Of a stretch of DNA of 64,000 nucleotides, positions 10,595 to 23,850 are shown piece by piece. The stretch comes from Dimargaris cristalligena. Its lineage: Eukaryota; Kickxellomycota; Dimargaritomycetes; Dimargaritales; Dimargaritaceae. Within the stretch, counting starts at the first letter, position 1. The number at the start of each line of letters is the position of its first letter. The stretch lies in assembly GCA_027576995.1 (NCBI GenBank), contig JANBQC010000002.1, positions 1-64,000 on the forward strand, read 5' to 3'. The translations under genes and the position numbers were made by a program. The notes beneath the pieces are model-generated. The model was not told where the DNA came from and did no database searches. It was given only the letters and a program-made list of their open reading frames with translations.

Positions 10595-12819
10595 TTAGCC
10601 CTCCTGGCCAAAATCTTGGGTAAACTGGGTATGTTTGGTAATATCATCCGCGCCCACCGTTGGCCGTCCATTTTTGACCGCCTTGAGAAAGTCACGCGCC
10701 GTTAGTTCGGGCTCCAGCAATTCGTGCGCCTCTAGATCCATCCACGATTTCTCTACGGCATCGGGGTCCCCGGGTGAGCAGGGCGTCCATCCTTTGATTA
10801 CGCGTGGGTTGTCTCCGCCATATGTCCGGGAAACCTAAATTACCACAATACTTCAATTAGAAGTTAATTAGACTGTGCAATTGAGTGGTTGTATTCCAAT
10901 CCGGCTAATCCAAGGATTCGCTCGGACCATACAGCTAATACTCACCATGGGCCTAGTAAACTGAATTCATGTCATAGTCAAGATCTTTTCTACCCATCGC
11001 TTCACTCCCTACAAAACAACCCAAGGACTTACGTGTTTAAAATGGGTCGCCGTCTGGACCTTACGCACCGGCTGCATCAGGGCATCCCGCACGACCACCT
11101 GGATATCCGACCCGGAAAACCCGTCCGTCTTACAGGCCAGAGCCTTATAGTCCCGCACCCCCAGGGTACACGGTGTATCCCCGATATGCAACTGGAACAT
11201 GCGGGCCCGGGCCGCCTTCTCCGGTAACGGAATGTAGATGCGCTTCTCGAAACGCCGGCGGATGGCCCCGTCCAGTTGCCACGGGATATTCGTGGCCCCT
11301 AGGACCAGTACTCCCGTATCGTCTTTGCCCACCCCGTTCATCTGCACCAGCAGTTCGGTCTTGATCCGCCGACTGGCCTCGCTTTCGCCCTCGCCCCGTG
11401 TGCCGCAGAGGGAGTCGATTTCGTCAATGAAGATAATCGCCGGCTTATTCTCCCGCGCCATCTGGAACAGTTGTTTCACCAATCGCTCGCTTTCTCCCAT
11501 CCACTTGGAGACGAGATCCGACGACGAAACGGCGAAAAAGGTGGCCTTGGCTTCAGTGGCCACCGCTTTGGCCAAATACGATTTACCAGTACCCGGGGGG
11601 CCGTACAGAAGAATGCCCCGCCAGGGGGTGCGCTTGCCTAGTGGAGGACATTGATAGGAAGGGTCAGAGAATAAAGGTGAATCGGGCGTTAGAACTATAT
11701 TTTAAGTTTCTTGTAAGGAATAGATAAGCCAGGTCCGGCCCATACAGTTGAAACCGCCCGGACAGTCCCGAGTATACGCGCCGCTTTACTTACCGGTAAA
11801 CAAGTGCGGGAATTTAATCGGCAGGATAACCGCTTCTTTGAGGGCCTCCTTGGCCCCTTCCAGGCCGGCTACATCATCCCAGTGCACATTGGGCGTCTCG
11901 TTCAAAATGGCACCTAATAATTCAAAATAAAAATAAAGAAATGAAAGAGTAATACGCAAAATAGAATCCAAACGTGAGCAAATCTTAGAAATGGTAAATA
12001 TGATGGTCGCCCTCCAGTGCATCATTATGGAGCACTACCCGCTTCTGCACCCCTATTCATAAAATTCAGTTGGTACGAGATAGCCTACCCGCAAGTCCCT
12101 CCCGTAATTTCTTCGATTCGGCATCGCCTTCGTCGCCACTTCCTGAACCGGTTTTTTTCCTAATGCCATATACCGCAAACCATAGTCGAACAATGTAAAT
12201 TAGTCAGCAAAAATGGATGGGTGTCTAATGACCCTTATTTGACAAAAAAATACCATTCCTCTAGTTCGGGTAAACATGGAATATAGTGTGGTATGGAGTA
12301 AATCTTAGTAAAGACAATACTTACTTTCCCTTGGTCGCGCCCGTGCCATCATTGGGCTGGACCTCGGTTTTCTTCTTTTCCAATTTACTAAGATAGTCCT
12401 TGAGCACCTCCGCTCGTTCGAGATACTCGGTGAATTTCTTGCGGATTGCATCCTTCAGCCGGTCGTTTTTTTCGTCTGTACGTAAACCGAGGCAAGGCCA
12501 ACCGGGGAAAGTGGTATTATAGTTAGGATAAGAGACGTACCAAATAGCCGGTTAATTCACGAGACTTAGGCATAACCCGTTCGTCAAAGGAGGTAGTAGT
12601 AGTAGTAGTAGTAGTATGAGGAGGTGGGTTGTAGTCAACGTAGATAGTGCGGGAGACTATAGCATAGAAGGTCTTACATTTGAGAGCAGTGACGAAGTAG
12701 TCCAGGGCATTCTGGTACAGCTTATACGCCTCCTCATAGTTTTCTTTCCCGTCTTCCTCGGTGGCTTTCTTGGCCAATTCGATTGCCCTCTGACAATGGG
12801 TGGCGAAGGGCATGGGCAT
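10595..12819 (-). CDS. VPS4: VPS4, ESCRT-III disassembly AAA ATPase, 442 aa, 6 exons
   Basis: Recycles ESCRT-III polymers in multivesicular body sorting and membrane scission; works at endosomes as a hexamer. Minus-strand exons: 12678-12819, 12325-12475, 12089-12159, 11794-11913, 11033-11637, 10595-10834, all in phase. The order is an N-terminal MIT domain (about 1-80, [12 protein letters not shown] then [16 protein letters not shown]), a linker, then the AAA core with Walker A GPPGTGKS (174-181), WMGESE pore region, Walker B IIFIDE (229-234) and arginine finger [11 protein letters not shown]. The C-terminal part has the VPS4-specific PCSPGDPDA stretch and ends DFGQEG, as in the family. Total length matches yeast and human VPS4 (437-444). 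The start could be 12819 (MPMPF) or 12813 (MPF); both fit the family. Intron 1 carries a (TAG)n repeat. Confidence 0.96.
12594..12617. repeat. (GTA)n trinucleotide repeat in VPS4 intron 1
   Basis: About eight GTA units on the plus strand, inside the first VPS4 intron. Confidence 0.9.
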
Positions 12820-14845
12820 GTCGGGACAATGGGGAATAATAGTAGTACACCTGGTGGAGGGGATGGTTAGTAAACTTGGGTCTTGGGCGAGAGGCGTGCC
12901 AGGCAAGGTCCCCGTCGGAGGTCAATAGGTACCACCGCCATATGGGCGGATGACGGTGAGTGCGGAATCCATGGACCTGGGGGCCTACAAACCTAACGTA
13001 CCCCGAGAAAATCAACAGTGGCCATGGTGGGAGTCGCTCGGAATGCGGGGAAATGAAGGCACTGGTAAAAATAAAAAGCAGAATAGAATAATAATAAGTA
13101 TATTCCCAGGAACTAACAGCTCGATAAAGGACCGGGGTGACTTTCGGGGGGTGGAGATGGTATGGTGGTGGGTAAGTTATAAGAATGCCTTTGGGACTAC
13201 TGGGCTAGGAAGGGGGAGAGATTGAGGGAAGAGGAGGAAAGGGCAGCTTATAGGGATTATCGCATATACGACCCAGTGCTACTCCTCTCCTTAATCGCAG
13301 TAGAATACAGCGGATGTCACACTGCATTGGCAGTGGCGAGGCCCTTCCCTCGCAGTCGATGGTGTACTGACTAGCAATGGCTATTTCTTGACCATTGACA
13401 CTTACCGAGCGTCATTCGCTGAATAATATACCAACTTGAATTTCGAACGGAGTTGCCTTTCACAGTCCCCAGAATCCGCGATTAAAGCACACAGGGTACG
13501 ATTTTATAAACGGCCCATATGGGATGGCCTCTTCCTAATTGATGGTACGGCTGCGCTATACAATTACAACAAAAAGGCGTCTCGCAACCCCCTGGAGATA
13601 TCTCGACGCCAGGTAAGAGGGCCAACGACTATGGGCTGAGCTCATTGCATTTACCGTAATAAAATCCCCCGACACTATCTATTTGCCCACTGGAACTATC
13701 TAATAGCCAGACTAAATAGTTCCACGGACATGCTTAATAAACCGCACCAGTAAAGTACAGATCCCACTTGGTCGCCAATGCTGCCAAGCCCCGCCTTACC
13801 AATGCACCGGTATATAGATGGTGTGGTTTGAGAATGATGCTCATCTTCCAAATTTCCCGATTTCCCAGCCCCACACTAGAATACCCCAATTCAAGATACC
13901 ACCACCCTCGCAATTCCCAATAAAGTATATACATCTGGCGCCCGGTGTTGGGTATCCGTGCCACTACGGTCGTCCTCCCAGGGATAGGCTAATCGACCAA
14001 GTTGCCTCGATAACCCACCCCCACGCACACACACAGCACAGTCAGTAATCCCAAAAATATGACCAAGAACCGGCTTCAATTGGACCATTCCACCCAGCAA
14101 TTGTGGCGTTTCCCTGAGCGGCCCGATATTGCCAAGTAATATATATCCCCCATATGACGGATATATGGGCCCCCAACAACAACAGCAACTAAGAAGAAAT
14201 GGTCAAATTGGCGTGAAGTGGAGGGGTGCGCTCATATCCAATCCCAGACGTCGTGCCAATACCCCCCCGCCTCATTTTTCAAACCGAGTGCCAAGCCGTT
14301 TCCGTGTGACCCACAAGTCAGCAGTATATAGACCCCCCCCTTCACCTAGAACCCCCAATAAAAATACGGAGAAGGCGGACTGCTGCAAGAAACCGGTGAA
14401 GGTGGGCAGGGTATAAAATAATACATCTAAGCCAGAAGCGATTGCTAGTCTTACACATGACGCTGCTGGGAGAGGAGGAACACTACTACTCCCCTTGGAA
14501 TGCTCACGTGCGAAATCTACTCGTGACAATAGGATGTAAAATCCCTCAGGCGTAGTAGCATACCCCTGCTTCCCTTACAAAACACAATTAATCAACCAAA
14601 CTGCCCACACGTCGGTTCTTGCCAAATGACTTAAATATTATTCATCAAGAGCCAATCGACGTATCCAAATATCTATATAATTACGGATGGGAAAAAATAC
14701 AATGGGGTATAAAAAAAGCGAAACTAAATCAAGACAATATATACTCGCCAAGCACAATGTATATCGACTGGATTCCGGGATTTGAAAATAAAAAGCTATT
14801 AATAATAAAAAATTAAACCAATATTAAACCAGGCTGGTCTCGAAT
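12820..14845. other. intergenic, PZP gene to VPS4
   Basis: No gene recognised. The stretch holds the VPS4 5' flank and the 3' flank of the PHD-finger gene, the latter AT-rich near 14600-14820. Short frames on both strands, up to about 95 codons, match no family I know. Confidence 0.5.
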
Positions 14846-17800
14846 TTATGGATTCTCAACCGCCATTTTTTCATCCGGGACCCGCGTTTCCTGGAGCCAC
14901 GAGTCTACTAGTCGGTCGACATCGGTATTCCGCTGATCCTGCGAGACCAGCTCGGGCACTTGTACGAGCCGGGTTATATTCTCTGCCAGTTGGGCCACAC
15001 GCAGATCAATAGTGGCCACTACAGGGCTGCTTGGGCCATCAACCGACGGTGTGCCATCGTCAATCGGCAGGGCACAAACAGTGAGAATGGCAGTAATGTG
15101 TTTCCGGAGCTGATCCAGGGCTAGGTTGGCCCGATCGGTTTCCCGGCAAGCCGCGTCAGCTTCGGTTTTCCAGTGGATAATCTCCGACTGTAGCTGAGCG
15201 TTTTCCCGCTGTAAATCGGCGAAACGGTTGAGGGTGGTCACCGATGGTAGAACGGCTTCGGCCTGTTTCTGGGTGAGGTAGTCAGTCTGATTGATTCGCT
15301 CTTTCATTTCGGCCATGCTTTGAATCAAGAAATTTAACCGATCGTCCGGAATCAATTGGCCCTCCCCTGCCCCGTTGGCTAGGCTTGACCCAGGTCCGCT
15401 GTTGGTAGGCGCGGGTCCCGATCCTACAGCTGGATTTTCACCGTGACCATTGTAAAATAGCGATGCAGCAGCCGAAACCGGTTTCCGGTTTCGAGGAGGG
15501 GGACCTCGATTACCATTATCGCCCCCGTCGGAACGAGCAGGGGGTTTTCCCACTTGGTATTCGTCAATGAGCTCCATCCGTTGGAAGCCGCCGGCATTGC
15601 CACCAGTCTCCCGCTCCTTATCGCGGAAATTTCCCCCCTGACTCAGACTGTTTTGGCGGCGGAAAGGCCCTGGCCCGTCTACGTCTCCGCGTTCCCGATC
15701 ACGGTTCCATTCTCGACCGCGTGGGCGCTCCCTATCACGCTCCCGGTCACGCTCACGATGCCGCTCTAGTTCACGATCAAACGTCCGATCGGAATCACCT
15801 TCGTGTTCCCTATCAGAACGTAGCGGCCGATCGGTACTTCTATATCGGTCAATAGCCCGGTTATTGGTCCGACCATTCTCGCCCCAATCGCCACTGCGCC
15901 GGTCAGCGGGCCGATTTACTCCGGGGGAGCGCGATCGATTTCGGTTGGTGTTAGGCTCATTAGGGCTTGAATTGGTACCGGAACTGGCCGGTGCATTCAG
16001 GTTAACGTTGGGGATAGACACAGAGGTCGAGTTCGATTCACTGGAACTAGATTCGCTAGGGCCGGCACGTCGCCGCGAATGGGCAGCGGTTTGAAGGGCA
16101 GATTTGCGTAAACTAGAAGGTAGAAAAGGGCGACCAGCTGGTGGCTTCGCATCCTCGCTCGGTTCAGGCAGTGGCTCGGCCAAAGGGGTCTGGGCGGACG
16201 ACGCTGGTTCATCAACCGCCATGTCTTCTGAAGAAGGCCGAGACTTAGCATTATCAACCGGTAATTGATCCGCATCGTTACTTTCAGCAATCTGTCCGGA
16301 TTCGGTATTTTCGTCTTCATTTTTGTTGGTGCTTTTGCTGCTGCTACTACTATCACTGCTGGCACTAATGGTAGCACTAGTCGTGCTGACCGAAGAAGCG
16401 GGGTAGCTAGTACCGGAGTTCGGAACGAGTAAATTACTACTAGTGATAGTGGGTCCAGAGGGATTAACGCTAATGTTGGTGTTGTTTGAGCTCAGCTTCC
16501 GGGACGGAGGGGGCGTTACTTTGCCTGATTTAATAGGCGAGCTAGCGACCGCCGCCATATTGGCGTGAATTGGCGCGCTACTCCGCAGAAATGAAGGCTT
16601 CTTGACAGCACCGCTGGGTGAACCACTACGAGGCGCGGAAGGTGCGGGTTTCTCAGCCTCGGTTTTGGCGCCACCAGATGGAAGAACTAACGAGCCTGAG
16701 AGTAGTGTGGTCGTGCTAGAACCCGTGGCTGCTGGTGGGGTGGTCAGGCTAGACATGAGCGTGGAAATAGGTCGCCTGGTTAACGGCGTTGGTCGTGTCG
16801 GTTTCACCAGAGGTCGGGCCATTGGTTTGGGGCCTCTCACCCCACTGATAGGTGCTTTGGATAGCAAAGAAGCACTTTCAGGGATGGGTAGGGCATTGTC
16901 GGTGGGCCCAGTCTTCACCGTGTCCGACGCAGGTGGTGGGCGTGGTGGAGGGGTTGGGGATGGGGAATTTCCGGGGGCTAACTTAGCGGATTCGGCAATA
17001 ATAGCGCTGTCCGATTCACGGGGGGACTGCGGCCTGTCGGGCAGGGGCACTTCATCCTTTGGAGTGGGCTTTTTATGCTTGAAGGAGGGACTGGGGGTAC
17101 CCTTTTCTTGGAAGCGCTCGTCATCGTCTGATACGCCATCGTTATCGTCCTCGTCCTCGTCATCCTCATCGTGCAAGATGGCTCGACCGCGTTTACGGGG
17201 TGATCCGGCGATAGGGTCGAGGTCAACCGATGCGGAGCTGGTCTTGCGGACTAATTTCCGCTTCTGAGGTCGACGACTACGCGTGCCTTCAGTGCTGGGG
17301 GCCGCCCGTTTAGTCGCGGTACCTTTAGCATTCGATTGACGTGGCCGACCACGACGGGAACTCCTGCGCTGGGCCCGGTGTTCATTGCACAAGAGACCAC
17401 TAGCCGTCAAAGTAGGGGGGCTAGTAACCGTGATGAGGCCGCTTTCGATGGCACATGTCACATGGAAGAAATGGTCGCAGCCTGCGTCTTCAGTATCAGC
17501 TTCGTCATCATCGTACACGCAGCGTATGGTATAACCTTCGGCAACGCTGCATAAGGTGCACGGTTCCCGGTGGATCTCGTCTAAACCGACCGTCCATTTT
17601 TGGGGATTATTGGTGGAAATAGCAGGATTCCATAGCCCGCAATTAACATGGACATATCCACCGGATTGATCAGTTCGCTTTAGGGCGCCCGTGGTTAAGG
17701 GGCAACATAGCACGCGAGTGCTTTCCACGACCACGCCATCTTCGCAGCGCTGGCAGAACCACTTTTCTTCTTCGGGGGGCAATTCCTTGACGTCGTAGCA

Positions 17801-18968
17801 CTCTGTTTGGGTCATCATTCCAGTCCAATCAGGAAAGGCGGAGGTTGAAGAATAAAGGAATGGGCATCAGTTTGGATAGGGTTTAGCTCGGAACAATGAG
17901 AATGGTCAGGAGGAACCGAATTGGGCAAACAGGGCGGGGGGAGGTCATTTATGCCATGCATAAACCTAACCGAGACAAGCTTGAAGCTGCCACGCCCTAT
18001 GGGTGAGGTATGTTCCGATTCCACACATTATTTCACAAGAGACCTAACGAATTGATTCAATAAAAGGGAACTTACTTTGGTGAACGGGGACATCGCAGCC
18101 CTCGCCATCACAAAAGACAATACTGTTCTTACGAGTACATTTAGGACTGCCGCAGATGGCGCAGGTGGAGTCATCATCATCATCGACCCCTTCGTCGTCA
18201 TCGGGGTTTTCTTCTTCATCTTTGGCATCCCCCAGTGATTTGGAATGGCCATCGGGCGAGAAGGGGTTCGAATCGGATACATTACCTTCCGGATGTTGAG
18301 ACTCGTCCGGCCGGGCGGCACGCTTACGACCCCGGGCAGCCGGGCGGCTGGCAGCAGTGGATTTTCCCGAGGCTGGACTGCGTCCATTTGCTTTAGTCTT
18401 CTCGGGTTGATCTAGCATTCCGCAATGTGAATGAAAAGAATGTAGAGTTGAAATAAGAGAAGTGCAGATACACACAAGACCGGGGAAATGGGGTTAGGCG
18501 CTCTTCTGATTTATAGGCCAATGGGTGTGGTACGAGCCGCCCCACCTGGACGTGAATGGAAGCAGTTACACCAATTGCTAGGGGAATCCGCCTAATCTTT
18601 GAACCCCATAAATGGATGTGCCCCCTGATAAAGGCGGTGAGGTGGTGCCTGATTCAGTCTACTACCGATTATATCCGTGCAGTCATTCAGGGATAGGGTT
18701 TCGGAAACTTGACCAGATACTTCCATTTCAATTACCACGGACGCGATAAAAAGGGGCATCGGAAATGAAAAAAGACTGGTCCAGGAGAACAAGAGTGATG
18801 GTAAAAGCGGGAATTGGTAACCTTACCCATAGTATGCGCAGGGGGGCTTTTGGCTTCGTCCAATTGGGAAACCGGAAGAGAGTCCTTCGCAGGGGAGGCC
18901 TTAAGCACTGGGCTAACCGGCTCAGGCTCGGCTATTAGAATAGTTCGGAGATACTGGCTTTGAGTCAT
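14846..18968 (-). CDS. AF10/AF17-like PZP (PHD-Zn knuckle-ePHD) chromatin protein, about 1144 aa, 3 exons
   Basis: Likely histone H3-reading regulator. Minus-strand exons: 18827-18968 (tentative), 18076-18411, 14846-17802. Exons 2 and 3 join inside the first PHD finger and restore the expected VHQ-x-CY core, so that junction is secure. The PZP module spans about 130-300: first PHD (CAIC...C...FCDGEGC...VHQ-CY...WFCQRC), a CCPLTTGALKRTD knuckle, then HVNCGLWNP, CTLC and FHVTCAIESG of the extended PHD. The rest is low complexity (Ser/Pro/Thr-rich, an Arg-Asp/Glu dipeptide region near two thirds of the length) and ends in a predicted coiled coil of heptad-rich sequence near 990-1100, the same plan as AF10 and AF17. 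Exon 1 joins in phase (codon GAT) and has a good GTAAGG donor, but an alternative start is the ATG at 18418 just inside exon 2. Whether a DOT1 partner is involved, as for AF10, cannot be seen here. Confidence 0.85.
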
Positions 18969-19136
18969 TGGGTAAGCAGCTTCGATGGTGGTGGTGGCGA
19001 TGAGCAGGGCATGAAGGGGGTAAAAGGCCAACGATTGGGGCGATGGAGAGAATGGATCGGATAAGTGGATGCCGCCAAGAGGAATTAAAAATAGCTATAG
19101 AATGGCCAGTCCGGGAAATAGAGGGTTTATCCGGCG

Positions 19137-19156
19137 ATATATATATATATATATAT
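19137..19156. repeat. (TA)n microsatellite
   Basis: About 20 bp of AT alternation followed by GTATGTATATATAG. Confidence 0.9.
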
Positions 19157-19670
19157 GTATGTATATATAGGAGAGACGGTAATACTACCAATATTATTCT
19201 AATAATGAGGCTTAATATTAGTATTAGCGGACGGCCCAAGGTCAAGCGAGTGTAGGAGAGAGGAGGGGGGGAGGGAATGTGGGTGGGTGTAGATGTACAG
19301 CCAGATGGATGGGCGATTGTAACAAAGGGCTAGAAGAGGAAACCCGTGAGTGGGGGTTACCGATTCCGTGGACGTGGGGGAGGGGTGGAGAAGGCGGGAG
19401 CACCCTTCACTCAAGCACAGTGTCGTACTCGAAACTGAGCTAGTGTTAAGTAGCCGGCTAGGCGGTTTCGCTGTATATATATATACGCAGAGAAGTGTGT
19501 GGGTGTTCACGCAAAGAAAAAAGGATAGGTACGGGGGGGTTCAAGCAAAGGGGTTCGCGAACCTGGGACTCAGGATACAAAAATAATGGGGCAGGAGTTG
19601 CCTGAGGCTCAAAAATACTCACAAAAAGAAAGGGAGCTGCCCAAGTATTGCAAAGGCACAAACGGTAAGG

Positions 19671-19691
19671 ATATATATATATATATATATA
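19671..19691. repeat. (TA)n microsatellite
   Basis: About 21 bp of AT alternation, upstream of the PHD-finger gene. Confidence 0.9.
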
Positions 19692-21473
19692 CCAACCAAC
19701 GGGGTATTCTCTCGTATACAGGGGAGACGAAGAGGGTGAACGGATAGCAAGTGCGGCAAGGGTCAGGAAGATAGAGGAAGAAAGGGGGGGAGGGGCGTGA
19801 CGGAGAGGAAGAATAACAGGATGCTGATAGAGAAAACGCGGCTGGATTGCGAGGGAGGGCGGAGGCCGCTTTATATAGTTGTCTCCCCCCTCTAATCATC
19901 CAACCAGCTCCCCCCATCTCTCATGGCCCGACGATGGAATGATGTGGTGTATGGGTGGACTTAATGATAATAATGGTAGGGGAAAGAGTCCAAAAACCCC
20001 GCCGCCTGTCATTCACCCCACTCTACTATTAAGAGCTCGTTGCAATACACGTGACCCGGGTGAGTCCCCTCCGGAACGAAGCGAAACTGAGAAAGAAAGG
20101 AAAGGCAAGGAGGGGGGGAGGAGGTATATGATGGGGTGGTGGGGCTCAGGAAATATACTAGCCACGGCCTTTGTGGACACCGCGCCCTAGCCAAGCTGGC
20201 CTGCCCCAGACCCAGAGACACGACCCCCTCTCATCCATATCCCACCCAACGTCTGCCTACTCTTCAACCCAGCCACCGCCCCTCTAACCCTCTCCTTCAC
20301 CAGCATTGCGGTGGAAAAGGCATAGCCGTCACTCCAGATAAATCGGTCCGATACCGCCCCACTTGGGGTGTCGGCCGTATCGGTAATTAAATCTAGCCGA
20401 CTAGACCATTCCCTCCTTCCACGGGAACCAACCAGTCCCCAGAATTCGCGCTCTCCGATACTTCCATAAGGACCGGGCTTTAATTGGACCTTCTGTTCCC
20501 GAAGCCGGCTGCCTTCACTCCAACCATCGCCACCCGCCCTCCCCCGCGCTGATCATGAATACCGCTGGCGTTAAATCTGGCACTTAACTGTGAAAACGAA
20601 GCCCTTTTTGTTGTCCAGGATGATCAATCCTGTTCGCTCATTGGTTTGCTATTGAAGTCTTGCACAACGGATTAAAGGCCCGGTTTAGTGGCTGGAGAGT
20701 CGCGCTGGTCTTCCTTAGGCCATTGTCGGTTTGCTCCAGAGGCAGTCAAGGATATGTGAGGGGGGAGGGGCATCGTCGAAACATGATTTCCCGTACATCT
20801 GATTATGGCACAAGGTGGCTATAATAAAATAACTGACTGGCTTACCTCTCCCTCCACCCCGTCCCACGACACCAAGGTAACCCTCTCTCCCCCCCTAAGG
20901 ACTTGTGCATCAAACGATTCACCCCTAAAATATTCAAGGTGCATGCCATCAGAACGCCTCCGAGCCTGTATAAAAAGGGCTGAAGGCATATATGTAGGTG
21001 GGTATATTTCAATATCAGTGAAATGAATGGTGGTGCCTGTGTAGGTTTAAGTGTTATTCGACTCAGCTGCCCGGTGGAAGAGTGCTTTTTAATATATTGA
21101 AATGGAAAGAAAGGGCAATGGTAGCTACGGCTGGAAATAAATGGCCTGGCCCCAGTAAAGAGATTCCTACAGGAATGCCTAGGGGCGCGGTTGTTTCACC
21201 ATGGATCCTGAAGTCGCCAAAATTGATAATCGACGGCCAGCCGAGGTCGGCCCCAAACGACGCGGGGATGTACCAGCCGCCGGGCGGTTAGAAGTGGTTT
21301 GCTCGTCAGGGACGGCTAAGGGTAATAGGGGATATCAAAAACACAATAAAATAAAATAGAGATTGGCCCTTCCACCCAAAGGGAAAGACAAAATTAGCGT
21401 ATTCGGAGGCTAAACCGGTCTGAATGAAAACAGGTCACCCAATAGCCCTACTAGAGCAAATAGTGCTCTCATT

Positions 21474-23850
21474 CTACCTACAAGTAAACTGTTTGTTCGT
21501 AGTATGAGGCCCGGTAGAATGGGCCGGGTTTTCCTGGCTCACGTTGAAAGAGGACGGGAGTGCGCGGGACAGGGCGGTGGGAGTGGATTGACTGCGAAGT
21601 AGCTCGTTGGCTGTCATCGGCCTGGAGGCCTGGGTGGCGCTGACTGGCGACACTCGCATTGACTGGTTCCGGGTCAAGGGTCCCGGTTGACCAGAACTAG
21701 GCGATTGGCCATGAGCAGTCGCTAGATGAAAGCTGTACGGTTCAGAGTAGAAGGGAAGACGGGTAGAAAAGAGGAGGAATACACTGGGTTATATAACCAG
21801 AAAATTGCTATATAATGTGCACTGGGCGGGAATAACAAGGCTAGCTCGGCAAACCAGCCCTTCCGGGGCAGGGGTGAATAAAATGGATAGTTGTTCCTAC
21901 CCTTCTATTTCATAGTCGACCATACGCGGACCATCCTCAACATTCGGGATATAGTCATACGAGATGCCCATTTCGTCGAACATTTCGTCGTTGGCTATTG
22001 TAGGCCCGGGGGAAGGGGGTATAATTGGGATAGAGCAAATATACTAGAATTAACCATAGGTAATTAGAAATATAGAAAGTCGTGATGTCGTAGCGCGGAT
22101 CCACCGAGTCAAACCAATATAGATATCTTGGTCGGCAGATTAAATGAATAAAATACGGTGCCGTTACTCCCGCGTTAACCGCCCTATCCTTTGGTGGGTG
22201 TCCAATGGCTAAATGGGGTTGAATTTGGTTGCCAGACGGGAATATTTATCAAAGGCAACTTACGGTCGAAGTCATCGAACATGGCTGGGTCAACTAAGGG
22301 TTGATTGGAAGGCTGTGGATCAGGGTGAGCTAAGGTTAATAGTAATAAAAATATAGAAGCAATAAACACACAGATGAAGGGAGGAAAAATGGGTGCAGTA
22401 AATCAATTAATCACACATGTCACCAGAGAGGTCACGCTAGCAGGAACAACGAAAAGAGTCCGGAATGGACAGTGCCTAGTAGCGGTTAGCAGTCCCATTA
22501 CCTGAAGGAACATAGGTTGCTGTACCAGATAACATACCACTTGCAGGCGGGGGCATGGTAGTTGAGTTAGGCGTAGGGTTGGTGTAGGCGGAATAGGCAC
22601 CTCCGTTGGTGGGTCGGAATAGTTTATCCTCAGTATAGGGCTGGGCCTAAGGGGGAGTCGGTCAATAAAAACATGTTAATAAGCCAGGGATGTGGGTAGT
22701 GGAGTGGTCCATTTACTAGTCTGCGGGATAATATGGATGTAACTAACGCTACTATGACTTACTTTTTGAACCGAAAAGCGGCCAAGTTGCTTCAAATATT
22801 CCTTGTCATAGAGGCAATTGCCCAGGGCATTGCCGAACATACGAAGGGCACGCTTGAGTCCGTCAGTAACCGCCTCCTTTTTGGCCTGTGGGTGGATTAT
22901 TGAAGAAAAGAAGAGAAGTATAGCTCGGTGGGACTTATTTTAGTTTGGCTCGGAGTATAGGGGGTAGTATCAAGGGGGGGTGGGCATCTGCGGTAAAAGT
23001 TGTACATGAAGGAGCAGGGAGGGGCCAGCCTCGCTCACGCTGGGTAAAAACGGGAAGGCATAGCTAAGCTGGCATCGATATAAATGGGGACTGTAAAAGG
23101 GTACCTTTTCGAATGCCTGTGCTTTGGTTTTGGCGTTATCGATTGAGCCGTATCCAACATCCTATATAAAGATCGGCGGGCCAAACATTGGAGAGATGGC
23201 GTAGTTAGCATCCTGCAACAACCCAAACCAGGGCAGTTATAAACAGTTGGTATTGGATGGAGAAGGACTGTAGTTTAGCGGAGTTATTAGGGTACCTCGT
23301 GACAAGACCCATCTTTGAGAGTCACTCGAACAGTGCACGATAGTCCGAGACTGTACCGGTTGTCGGGGCTCACTTCGCACTAGTGGGTTGAAGAGGAGGG
23401 AGAGTTAGAGGGTTAAAATGGCTTTGAGAGAGGTATATAGATAGCATCGGTAGGGAGGGGCCCGGATATACGGGGAGACCGTATGGGTGTTGACCCACCC
23501 CCCGGCGGTGTATCTGAAGGGGATAGTGGGTGATTCAATAGGATCTGTAGACCGCAGTCTTGGAGAGGATCGGGTAGGAGTAGACTTACAAAGTCGACGT
23601 TGGTGTCCTTGATGGTCGAGGACCAGCCGTTGAACCCGAATATCTGATTCGCGATACTGATAACCCGCCAACCCTCGACGTAGGTTAAACGGGAGCCCCC
23701 AAAAGCGGCACGGGTGCAAAGCAGCTCATTGGGCAGGTAGTGACTGAGAGCATTTTGAATGCCGTGCTTTTCGGCTTCGGAGAACTGCGGCGGGGAAGCT
23801 GGTACGTAATCCTTGGAGTCCTGGGCAACGGGGGGCTTCGACTGAGTCAT
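21474..23850 (-). CDS. RAD52: RAD52 recombination mediator, about 350 aa, 8 exons
   Basis: Anneals single strands and loads Rad51 in homologous recombination. Minus-strand exons: 23590-23850, 23296-23379, 23105-23161, 22763-22885, 22538-22646, 22264-22329, 21901-21994, 21474-21732. All joins keep frame. The first five exons encode the conserved ring-forming DNA-binding domain: [81 protein letters not shown]. The C-terminal half is short and diverged, with an acidic patch (FDDFD...DEMFDEMG) and a Ser/Thr-rich tail. Two donors use GTACCC, weaker than the GTAAGT norm. Exon 5 has a second in-phase donor at 22502 that would add 12 residues. Total length is below yeast Rad52 (about 470), so parts of the Rad51/RPA-binding tail may be lost or unrecognisable. 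Confidence 0.92.

Larger units (their letters stand above)
18969..21473. other. intergenic, PZP gene to RAD52, repeat-rich
   Basis: No gene recognised. (TA)n runs lie at 19137-19156, 19473-19486 and 19671-19691. The DNA is purine-rich on the plus strand around 19250-19860, the likely promoter and 5' UTR side of the PHD-finger gene. Frames between 19879 and 21291 match no family I know. Confidence 0.5.

Noticed and set aside
10498..10600. tRNA-like sequence (GTTCGAA T-loop on the minus strand, near-matching 7-nt ends)
   Set aside because: The base after the T-loop is not C, the T-stem and D-stem do not pair and the anticodon loop has the wrong size. At best a decayed tRNA or SINE-like scrap.
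16602..17267. 221-codon plus-strand frame
   Set aside because: Antisense to the low-complexity part of the PZP gene.
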